Source: Siniperca chuatsi (lineage: Eukaryota > Chordata > Actinopteri > Centrarchiformes > Sinipercidae). Taken from it: a stretch of 64,000 bases of DNA. The notes below the pieces were generated by a model that ran no database searches, was not told the origin of the DNA, and saw nothing but the letters and a program-made list of their open reading frames with translations. The first letter of the stretch is position 1. Every line of letters starts with the position of its first letter. The stretch is taken from assembly GCF_020085105.1 (NCBI RefSeq), contig NC_058045.1, positions 5,718,333-5,782,332 of the forward strand. The letters are read 5' to 3'. A program made the translations under genes and the position numbers. Shown piece after piece: positions 12,181 through 31,000 of this stretch.

Positions 12181-14271
12181 TTGGCCTTAAGGTAGGTTTA
12201 TTGGACTTTCAGTGAAATACTAGAATTAGCCTGTAAAATACCCACCACACGTAGGTTTCAAGTGTAAACTTATACCTCCTGAAAAAAATACAGAGGACAT
12301 GGCCTCAGTGTCAAAATGGCCTTAAAGGCTAGGTATAAGATACAGTATTATTACATAGAATGATGAAATCCTGCCTCATGATACAGACCCCTATTTTATA
12401 TCATCTTTTTCAACCGCTACCGATGTTGACATGTATTCTTTGTGTATCAAAAGACCTGTCAACTGATGACCACTTCCTTCCTAACTTCATAAGCAGTACA
12501 AAGAGCAGAATTTCGAGTGTTCAAAAGTAAATGTACAATACACACACACAAGAAAAACCCACAGACACCTTAAGTTTACATTCATTTATAAAAGAGAAAT
12601 ACAACCATACTATAAGCACACATTGTTCTGCATTGTTGAAAATGTTGATAATGTAGATGAACCATCTCATGCAAATGGGCCAAAAGAAACACTGGAAGAC
12701 AAATGCACCAATTAATCACAAAACACGCCTCTTCAAAGTCTGAATATGTCTGGTACTGTGAAATGTTTTTTTTTTCTATGAAAACAGAGGAGATATCAAC
12801 AGAGATGTGCATTAACTGGAAAATGATATGGGAATGGCAACAACATACATTACATCAACACTGGAAATGTTTCTTGTTATCCATTAATATGACAAAGGAG
12901 ACAGTTTGCATGTACTGTTTGGCCAAAGAAGCTTGATTTCTTTTTGTTAAAAGGTATGAGTTTCATTTTCTCCAGGGGCATGAAAGTCTGCTTGCAACAT
13001 ACAGTAAATGTGAACAAAGAAGGCACCTTACTGATATTATCTTATGGGCCCATCATATTGGTTGTAAAACTGTCATCATAGGAAAATAATTACATTTTGT
13101 GACACCCTTTGGGATCAATGATCAATGTTTTTTGAAGTGTCACTGACAAAAAAAAAAAAACACATCAACGTAAATTCATTCCTCCATTCACACTGACAAA
13201 CCCAACCACACCCACACCCACACATTTAGCCTGTTCAGGGACAGGCAGGAACACACACTAACATTTCATCTGGTAGTGTCTTTAGCTAAAACCTCCTCCC
13301 GTAGGGTACAGTATCTTCAGATATGGGCTCGCTTGCTATTGCTAAAATCTACAGTTTCTCACCTGTTTCAGAGGTCCTGTATGACAAAACAGTAAATTAG
13401 TGCAAATCTCTTCTAATGAGGTGAATTTTCTGACTGAGTAGCTCAGATCTGGATCTTTTTGGAGGCAGAGTACTTACTGTATTTTCACATCAAAGTTACA
13501 AAATTGTGTCAAAGTATACTGGTGCTGTAAAGTCCATTTGATGTGGGTCACTGACTTGCAGTGCTGTACTATTTCTCTGCTTGAGAACAAAAATGTATTG
13601 AAAATCTAACAGGAGATAACTCAGTATTAATATTTGTGAGGACAACGAGAGAAGGGAAAAAGTGTAATACCTACTCTGAAACACTCGTACCTTGTTACAC
13701 AATGAGTAAACACAGTTACAGTTTCACATTAGTAAACCTAGTAATACTCCTACCATATGTTTCGGAAAATGTTTAAAATGCTACAAATACCACTTGCTTG
13801 TAAAAGATACATAAATCATTCAGAGGATGCCAAGTTAAAATGGCATTGCCACACTTAACACTGGACAACACCAATGTTTTGACTGTTGAGAATATATATT
13901 TCAAAACAATGAACTTATTTTTTTGTCTTGGAAAACTAAATGCACATCAAGAATTTTCAGAAAATCTAGCTGCATGACTGTGACATAAGCAAGCGTACCA
14001 GTCCAGTCATTCCATCTCAGTCTCTCCAGTGCAATCATACTCCTGTCAGACTGCTCGGGTTGCTGTATTTGCCTTTTGTACTAAGCAGCCTGCCACACTA
14101 GCTTATTCAGATAGAGACTGAGTACAGAATGTAGAAAAGCTGACTTTTGTTATTAAATGCTGATTGGAAGATGGGATGGAAATCAAGGAGCAGGGAGTTT
14201 AGATATCTTAAGGGCATTCACTTTCCAACTCTTAAAAAACCTAGATATTTATCAAAATATATCCATCTTAG

Positions 14272-14322
14272 TTTGTGTGTGTGTGTGTATGTGTATATGT
14301 GTGCGTGTATGTGTGTGTACTC
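14272..14322 (+). repeat. Imperfect (TG)n microsatellite
   Basis: A run of TG dinucleotides interrupted by TA and CG steps, inside the probable bmt2 3' untranslated region. Confidence 0.85.
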
Positions 14323-14503
14323 TCAGAGGAGTGTGGATATGAGAAAATAAACTTCTGTCTTTCACACTGTGCAAACTGCATTGTTTTGAGGACAGGGAAG
14401 AGACGTGGGAGAAGAATGCAGCAGGTTAAATTTGGCAGCGCAGCAATTGAAGGGAAGGTGACAGTTATGTAGAGAAAAGGAGGGGGGGGGTAGCTGGTTT
14501 AGC

Positions 14504-21623
<7,120 letters not shown>

Positions 21624-21954
21624 AGCACCGTTCCGCCAGTCGCTTCCCCTTTTCCCAGCTGCAAACCGACCGGCGAACCGGTGCACTGGCCAACAACACG
21701 CAAGACGATTGGTTTACTTTGACAGACATGCCTCAGAACTGACAGTCCGTCGTCCAATCACAGGCCTCGAAGCGTACCTGAGCCTGCGTGCGTGCCATGA
21801 AGCGTTTAAGTGCACCTTGTAAATTCCATAACTCCTGAAGTTATCCCAACACCTAATGACGTTGACAGAAAATAAGGTTGCTTATGTTAAGAAGCAACAA
21901 AAAAAAAAACACACAAATATTTTGCTTTTCTTTTATTTCTTTTTTTTAATGAAT

Positions 21955-21958
21955 GTAA

Positions 21959-22025
<67 letters not shown>

Positions 22026-22045
22026 TGTGTGTGTGTGTATGCATG
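21955..22045 (+). repeat. (TG)n microsatellite
   Basis: About 80 bp of nearly pure GT/TG dinucleotide with a single GG interruption, about 330 bp upstream of the bmt2 start. Likely length-polymorphic and Z-DNA-prone. Confidence 0.95.
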
Positions 22046-22069
22046 CATGTGCTGTATGTGTCTAGGTCA

Positions 22070-23255
22070 TTCACTGTCCCTCAGGTTGTGCTCTGTCTCC
22101 TTCTACCAGGAATATTTCTAATTTTGAGAGGTCATTTAGCTCCTTGAAATCTGAGATTGCGGAGTTGAACTTGTTAATGTAAATGTTCCTTATTTCACTG
22201 AATGTTGTATATTGTAGGAGGAAGTGCATCTCTGTCTCAAGCTCACTTGTCGAAAAGTGAGGTTGAGATATTCCGTTTTCTTTTGGTTTCCATGATTTTT
22301 TTGTGTCTTCCTTGTTGGATTGCCAGTTTGTGGTCACCGAGCCTGTACTTGGTTAGGATCTGTCTCTGCTTTCTATCTCTGACAGTAGAGAGATATTCTG
22401 CCAATTCATAATCTCTTTTTAGGGCCAGATAACATTCTGATCTACTTTTAGTTTCTTCTTTCCAATATAAAGAAATAGGTTTCTTTACATTGCTTTATAA
22501 TTTGGTTTACTCTGATTGGTGTTTGGAAGGCAGTGTTCTTGTGAGACTGGTCAGAGTGACACTATCAAACATTTTAAGCCCAGTTTTAATTGAAATTGGG
22601 AAGTTATAAAAATGTTCTCTTAAATGCATTTAGAGCTCTTCAAGCTTTTTCTTTTAGTGCATTTACTGCCATGTTGAAACTCCCTGATGCTGTTATAGTT
22701 ATACCAAGGTGGGTGTAACTCATACTATGTTCAATGATGTGATTATTTATGGTAAACTGGTATTTGTTCTCCTGGCATCTGTGGTGTTTATGAAAAATCC
22801 TGACATTAGTTTTCTTCATATTTACTGCCAGGGCCCAGTTCTGACTGCTGCTGTTCTGTACTTTCCTACTATGTCCAGCTGTTGCTGTAGTCCTTGTTCA
22901 GTAGGAGACAGTAGAACAAGGACATCAGCGTAAAACAGAGACTTCACCTCTGTATCTGGGAGGGAGAGGCCAGGAGCAGCACACTGATCCAACTGTACAG
23001 CACGTTTATTTATATACACATTAAATAAAGTCGGGCTTAAGTTGCAGCCCTGACGAACACCTCTTCTCTGGCTGAAGGATTCAGTTTGTTTGTCTCCAAT
23101 TTTAACAGCACATCTATTCCAAATACATTGATTTAACCAGATCATACATTTTGCCCCCTGTACCACAATGTAAAAGTCTGTAATGGAGCCCTATATGCCA
23201 AATGGAGTCGAAAGCTTTCTTGAAGTCAATAAAACAAGCAAATATCTTACCTTTT
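22070..23255 (-). mobile_element. Broken LINE with reverse-transcriptase remnant
   Basis: Minus-strand relic. Near 23255-23165 a frame reads FIDFKKAFDSIWH. After a frameshift, 23166-22822 encodes RRGVRQGCNLSPTLFNVYIN and SLFYADVLVLLSPTEQGL. These are the classic fingers/palm motifs of non-LTR reverse transcriptases. The catalytic YADD box reads YADV, so the last Asp is lost. A 3' segment at 22337-22071 has ETEMHFLLQY. The element is 5'-truncated, frameshifted and inactive. It lies between bmt2 and ppp1r3a. Confidence 0.8.
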
Positions 23256-26200
23256 TTTTTGGCGTACATATATTATTGTATTATACCATATATAATACAC
23301 AATACATTATACAATACATTATATTTCCCTTTTAATACTTGTCTTATTTTTACTAGTCTTTTAGCACCGCTTTAAGCCACCCTGCATTTCAATACACATA
23401 TTGTTTGTGTATGTGACAAATAAAACCATTGAATCCTTGAAAATAGCTTCTGTTTACATGTAGGCTACTTCTATCGCCCCTCTGGCATTATGTTCTTCTG
23501 TTGTAACTGTATACACTTTGAAAAAAGGGTTATTTGAAAAACCAAATGACTTGACATGGAACACCATGCTTAAAGGACTTTTTACATCATATGCCAATAC
23601 ATGCTTTTTATTCATAAGATAAAATAATAATTTGTTTATTTAAACAGCTTAGTCATACTGCAAACTGTGCTTAATTTAATTAGTATTTTAAGGCCTTCAC
23701 ATTCATAACTCAGCCAATTACATTATAAACCACTTAAGTTATCAGGTAGGTTATCTACTTGCAAAATAGTTTAGTCCAAAAACATGCTCATACAAATGTT
23801 TGGTACAACCTACAATAATTTGGCACAGATACACAACAAAGATGCTTGGCTAACTGCCTCAGCAAATGAGATAATCTGATTAGGCCCAGAAGTAGGATGT
23901 AGTCTGCACAATAGATTTGGGAGAGTGTGACTGGACATGAACATGATGTTTTGTCCTGTTCAGGGGGGGATAGTGTGAGGAGAGGCATTTGGAAAGCCTC
24001 AATAAATCATTTTGCAATTAGTGTGATGTTAGTGCAGATTATTCAGGAGCACTGAATAATAGATTAAGGTGTTAGAAATGTCAAAATGAATCATTAGTCT
24101 CCCTTCAGTCTCAAACCTTTGGAGAGGGAATACAATCCTTAAAAAAAAAAAAATAGGATAAGGAATTAACAGCCCGAAGGAAGCCTTATTTGGAAACTAA
24201 ACAGTTTTGGATTCAGTCAAACTGTGCTGGAAAAAGTGTATGTCAGCTTGACACAGAGTATTTCAGTCTGGTATGGCAACCTGACTGTGGCTAATAAAAA
24301 CAAGCAACCGTTGTCAAAACAGATGGGAAAATTTTAGGCTGCCAACAGCATTATTAAATCCTCTGTATAACGCTGTTGTGTAACACTGCTGTTTACAGGA
24401 AATCTCTGTCAATTATTAACAACACTGAACGTCCAATCATTTCAGAATCTGAGGTAAAAACTTCTGGAAGAGGGTGTAGAACACCTCTGGTAAACAAAAA
24501 GATATTGAGGGGACCCTATGTACAAAGTGCATTCAATATAATTAAAAAACAGCAGTAAAATACCAAATATATGCACAGTTAGGTCAAGCTAAATGTTGCT
24601 CAGGCTCTCTTCAGTGTCAGCCTTCAGTTATAAAAGTGCAGCATCTAGTGTGTATGCACTTGAAGTCAAAATAAGGATAAACCCATTCCATTCATTATGA
24701 ACAATGTAAAACCCATAAAAGGTTATAAGAATACTTTTGTATGTGATAAAACAGTTGTATTTCATTCTTGTGCATCCAATTTGACACTAACTGTGTAGAT
24801 AGTGCCACCCAATGGGCCCAGTGTTATCTACCTTGTGTGGACCCCACATGTCTGAAGACAGATCACTACTTTATTTGACCTTTTCATCTCTCTGGTTGGC
24901 TGACAATGTTAATATGCCTGTATATTAATTTAAGTCTACATTTGTCATGAAGAATAAGATTGGCAGGGTTGATTTTAAAGGAGTTCAGTTGTTGCAGCAG
25001 TGAAAATATAATCATTTGAAAAGTAAATGATTTTGCAGTTTCTACACTGCTTTTGTCCCGAGTTAATGTTAAATTCAGCGTGAAGTAAAGACAATTGTAG
25101 CTGTATCCACAGCTTTGTTATCCAGACTGTATTTATACATTCTTTTAAACCCCTTGACAGAACATAACTATTCCTCTCTTCCAAAAATAACACACAGCAC
25201 ATGACTGTAACGGCGTTGTTGTTTTTTTACTGTAGCTTTAGCTGCAGCTACGTCTGCTTGACACACTGTGATACTGTCATGGATGGGATGTAATTACACC
25301 GTACATCCATACCAATGTTAGGTGAGGTCTTACATAAAGGCTCTGGTAGTAAACAGGAAAAATTGTTTGAGATGAGATAGGCACATAAAATTATTGTTTT
25401 TTTCATCCATTCTATTATGTTTTATTGGTGGGTTTATGTGTATTCATTTGAATTTTCTCTCACTTAAAGTAATTACGTGCTATATACTGTGTGGCTCAGA
25501 TCATAAGTCATTCATTTTTCATGTTAATTTTTCATTAAACAAACGTGAAAATGTCTTTTATACTCTATGTATAAAGGCAGCACTACTGCTTCTTAGTAAA
25601 ATACTGCCTGGTTTTAAACGTTGCAGTACTTGTGGTACATTTGATTTATCACTGCACACGAGTAATAAAAGTCCTAGAAAGAGGTCAGACAGGCATCTGT
25701 TAGTGTGGAAATGAAGACAGTTGGCTGGCTGCAGTCTGCAGTAGCTAACACTGTAGTCATTATCAGGATACGTAGTCCAACAGTTGTAGGGGTCAGCCAA
25801 CATGCTCTGATGATACGTGTCCAACAAAAGCTGCACCTGCACAGCTAATAAAAATTTATTAGAATTGCTCACATCGGTTTTGTTGTGAGGGCAGCACCCA
25901 TCACTTCAGGTCAAATAACAGGTTGATTTCATGTGTAAAAAGTAAACAAATTATATAACCATAATGACGAATGAGAAGAAGTCAGCTGCCACATTTTCGA
26001 TGTGATACTTCTCTTTAAAACGTCATGGTCTTATTTAGTACCTCTAAAAGACAGAGAGACCAGGCGTGGTTGAATTGCAGAACTCAACTCTCAGATTTCC
26101 AGTTTATAAAGAAAGGATGCTTTCAAAAATAAACCCCTGTCCCTGAAGGCTATAATTGGAATTTGAATGGAATGGAAAGGTCATTAATTCTCTTTGCACA

Positions 26201-27729
26201 GATACATACAGTATCCTTCTGTATGTCTGACTTGTTGAAAATGTTATCGTGTTTCTTTTGGTGGCTAAAAATGCTCATGTTCATCTGGCAAAAGAGAGTG
26301 GTAATCATCTGAGTGGAATAACTGGAAAATCCCCTGACATTACTGCAGCTGTGTTCAGCTCAAAACACAGCTAAAAGCCAAAGTTCAAATAGGGAGCAGG
26401 AACTATATGCTATAGCTACAGTACAAGTGACTTCATTTGACTCTGTTCATTGATTCGGAGACAAAATTACTCAACTACTTTGAACAGGAATTGAAAGCTG
26501 TCAAAAGAGTACTCTGCTTGACTAGATTTACTGTTGTGGAGCGACACAAAAGAAAGCATGTCAGAAATGCACATGGACTTGGCTCAAGGTTTGTCCTCTA
26601 TTTGGATGAGCTTGTCTGGGAAAGATGTGTGTCATTCTTTCCCAGAGAAAGGCAAGAAAAGGACAAAACAATATGAGGAATAATGCTTAAAAACGATTGG
26701 CTTCTGTTCTGTCCCAGGAGCTGTTTGTTCATGCGAAAATGTTGATTTTCAGAAAACCCGAAGATGGCATCTAAACAGTATGAAAGTACAGGTTAATACT
26801 TCTGTTGGCCAGCTTGATGCCAAACATATTTTTAACACTGATAAGTGGTGATAACAAGATACCTGATTTGTTCAGAATGCAGCCCGAGATAAAAACATTT
26901 CAACACACCAGAAACACAAATAAAAATCCAAACTGTCTGGTCAGAATCCGGTTTCTGCATTCTTGTAGAGTTTCAGGGTATGACCACAGATCTCTCACAC
27001 AACACACCCCTGATGGTATTCATGTTTTCTTTTGCAAAACACTGATTATGGGTTGGATTATCTGTTACTAACCTGCTGACTTTTAGAGGAAATAAAATCT
27101 ATTCCAAGTATATCTACCCTGTATATTTATTAGCGAGTGAATCTAAGTGCAGTCCAATTTCTAACAGAAAAATGTAATGGGTATTTGAAGACAATGCCCT
27201 TTTCGGATCTGTTTTTAATGCTGATGCATTAACCCAGTTTTTAGCCACACCAGCAGCTCTGAATAGCAATGTTGGCCTGCCGGCTAATGGCATTCCCATC
27301 AGCAGCTGTACTTTGTGTTTAGTACTAATTAGAATATGTTAAATTAAATCAGTTCCTACTGTATTGACTCTGAGCTGGCTACTGTTGTTAGTCTACTATT
27401 AGTGTTGTGAACACGAATAGTAATGAAAAGCCATCGAACACATTGAATTATTTGTCTATATTGATTTATTCATTCCAGACCTATGAAAACTAAATGTACT
27501 CTACACAAATACAGTGATTTTTAGGTGGCATCCATTCACACAGCACACTGATGAGTTTCATTTATGCCTCAAAAAATGCATTAACGCTCTGCAGAAATGA
27601 TTAGTGTGAGCAATGGTCCGCAGCCTGTTTGAGTCGACACTAAGTTTTATGTACAGTAAAGCATAAAGAAAATTGGTTCATACTCTTGACAACAGAGAGT
27701 TAATATCCTCCCATAGGGAATATACAGCA
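23256..27729. other. Gene-free interval between bmt2 and ppp1r3a
   Basis: AT-rich DNA with only short, unrecognised open frames. The intronless GPR85 gene (about 370 residues), which sits between BMT2 and PPP1R3A in tetrapods, is not visible on either strand. Nothing else supportable was seen. Confidence 0.6.
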
Positions 27730-28001
27730 TTTATTCTGATATGTGTCGTGTATGCTTTAAATCAATGCCCATTATCATTCACTGTATGTTTCTTCTTCTT
27801 CTACTACTTCTATTCAGACCATTACTAATTGTGTAGGTCTTATTCAAATATCTTTAGATGAAGGGAAATATCATGGTATGATAGTATGTGGCAAAAAGGG
27901 AGTTTTAAATCTACTAAACCTACAGACCTTTGTGGGTGTCATGTCAGCACCTTGTCCATGTTAAACAATACCACAACCGAAACAGATTTTTACAGTTTAA
28001 T

Positions 28002-31000
28002 TCAACCTATTCTGTTGTTTTTAACTGGCTGCCTCTCTCTTTGACAGCAGAGCCAAATCACTGATATCAAGTAGAGCCCAAAACAGGCAAGAAAATCATA
28101 ATGGTAGGCCACAACTAAAAATACCACTATCAAGGTGGCGTATAACAATGTTTTTGAGATACTGCTGCAGGAAAAAGTCTCTGTCCACCACGAAACATTT
28201 CTGTTGATGCTTTCCTGTCCATTTAACACTGGCAGAGCTGCAGCTGTGGGTTGGATGTCTGCTGTCTCTGTGTCTTCATGATTGTCCTGAAGGCGGCTGA
28301 GGTGTTGTTCTTCATCCAGAGACTCACTGATGGATGGCATGGTTGCGGACAGCAGTTTGCTTCTGCTTACAGAGGGCCTTTTGCCCGCACTAAAACCTGT
28401 GTCTTTGCTCCCGTCTTTATGGGCCTGTGGCCCAGTGTGAACAGCCCTCAGACAGTGCATGTACAACTCCACCTCATCGTCTGAATCAGACTCTGCTGAA
28501 GCGCTGTCGTGGCCTGTTTGGTCACTTTCAGGTTCATCTGCAAAAATGCTTGAACCTCCCTCTGCAGCAGCTGATTCGTTCTCATCTCCTTTTGATAGGT
28601 CATGTGTAACATTCTCGTTGCTTTGAAAATCTTCCTCTTTGTAAAGATGCATTTCAGTTGGGAGGTGTGCATTTTGCCCTTCTCCTGTATTTTCTTTGTC
28701 AATTACTCTCTTGTCCTGCACATTGTTCACCAGAGCAGACAAACCATCCTCAACCTTGTTTTGTATAATGTCTAACCTCTCCTCAAAACACCCCACTTCA
28801 TTTTCCCTGTCCTGTATTGTCTTGCTCTCTGACTGTGCATCTACAATCTCTGACGCTCCTGTTTCATCAACTAGAATTTCCTCCTTGTAATCTGGATTCT
28901 CCTCTTCTATGTTTTCCTCCCTTGGTTTTACCTGATCCTTCCTCTCCACACCTGCTTCATCGTCATCGGTCAAGTCTATTTCCATTTCTTCCTCCCCCTC
29001 TATCTCCTCTTCTTCTTGGAAATCTGTCCTTTCAGTATTGAAGTCTTTTATCTCTGCACAGTGTTCTTCTTTCTCTAACTCTGTCTTCTCTTGTTCCTCT
29101 CTTTTCTCTACTTCAGTCTCCTCAGCTAGTTCTTCCTCTCCAGGTGTCTTTTCTGTCTTTGTGGCTTGAACATAATCTAATTCTTTCTCAAGTTCTTCCC
29201 TATCTTTTCCAGCCACAATCTCCCCAATTTCTTCCTCTCCAATCCTCTGCTTGTCCACTGAAACACCTGCATCTTCAGCTTTGTTCTCTTTCTCTCTTGC
29301 AGATCTGATCTCCCCCACCATTTTGTCCTTTGTTTCCTTTTTTTCCATCTCTGTTGTATCTCTATTTTCCAATCCTGTATCTATGTCTGCGCCCTCCGAC
29401 TGTTCTCCTTGGTCTTTCTCCACTGCTTCAGTGTCCTCTGCTTTTAAACTTATTGCCTTGCTTTCCTCTTCATCTGTTAACATGTTTTTCTCCTCTTCTT
29501 CAACCATACATTCCCAGTCTTTTACCTCAGTGGTGTCTGCTAAACACAAATCCTCCTGTTCTGAGACAGCAGCTTCCATTTCATGATGATCTGTTTTTTC
29601 TGAAACATTAATTGCTTCACCATTGAGCTCCATGAACATGTCACCATGTATGTGATAGTTACTCATCATTGCTTTTGTCATTGACTCAGCTACCTCACCA
29701 GTTACCTTAATTTCAGTGGAGTGTTTTATTTCGTCTGTATGCGAGTTGTTCACCATTTTATTTCCTTCTTCCGCATTATTAGTTTCTTCCTGAGTTTCAA
29801 GAGAAATCTGAACTGTTGTGACATCCTCCACAATTTCAAAACAAGAAACATAACTATTCTCAGTTTCTTTTGTAGCTGAATTATTGATGTGATTGGGATT
29901 CAAATCAAGTAAAGCTTCCAATAGTTTAACCTCCTCTGAAATGCCATTGGTAGTTGATATAGTTACTGTTTTGCCAACGTCATTGTCTTTGTTTGACTCA
30001 TCTACACACTTACAGTCGTTTGCTCCACTACCTCTGGTCTGTTGGTCTGTCTCATCACTAACAGGCTCTGATACACTCTGAGAAGGTTGAAGTGACATAA
30101 ATGAAGTTTCTAGACTGCTCATGACTTCTTGCGTTTTATTTTGTGCAAGTGGTTCATCTAGATTAGTTTTGATCTGTGTACATGTGTGCTCTGGCAGTTG
30201 AGCCTGTGCTGTTTCTGCTGTGGTTTGTCTTTGGAGGTCATTGCTTAGAATGTCTGTGTCCTGTGCTTCTCCCTGAAGATGTAAACTCTCAGTCGGTATT
30301 TGTGGAATTAACAAATATGTTTTCAAAGTGTTTACAGTGTGTGGATGTACTACTGTGTCTCCTGAAATAGTTTTTGGAACCTCATATGTGCGTCTCTGGT
30401 CTGAATGTATAACCTCAACTGGATCCTGCAGAGTTTCTGCACAGTCCTGGATGTCATTTGCTGTCACACTCAAACTTGTTTCTTCTTCTACAATGGGGGG
30501 ACTATTCGGAGTGGCATCTAAGCATTCTTGGTTTGATTCCTGAGTCTTAATCCCATTTCCCTGAACTTTGCCAGTGTTACCTCTAACATCTGTTGGAACA
30601 GTACAGCTGGTCTGTTTTCTTTCAGTGTGAGGGAAACTTTGAGTTAAATCTACAGCATTCAGTGGAGCCCGTACTGGATTTCCCCAATTACCTACACTCT
30701 TACTTTCACTTCCCACTCTGCCAAACACCTGACAATACAGCGGAGCCACCACAGTTCCAAATGTGAAGCTGTTGGTCTGGCTAACGAGGCTTTCGCTGCT
30801 CATTGCTGAAGTAACACTGTCAGCTGGTTCTGCTGCAATGCTGCTAGTACATAACTCATAACTCATGCCTTGCTTCTGACTGTTTTCCTCAGCTTTGGAG
30901 ACAGACTTGTTGATGTATTGGCATTCTGCAGGAACAGGCTCATCATTTGAATGCAATGGGTTGTCTGGGATATCTGTGGCACTCTCACCTCCTGTTAATG

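Noticed and set aside
14147-14472. Overlapping small frames with Cys-Val repeats
   Set aside because: They translate a (TG)n tract within the likely bmt2 3' UTR.
22822-23166. Intact reverse transcriptase gene
   Set aside because: The catalytic YADD is YADV, the frame is short and a frameshift separates it from the upstream motif; it is a dead LINE.
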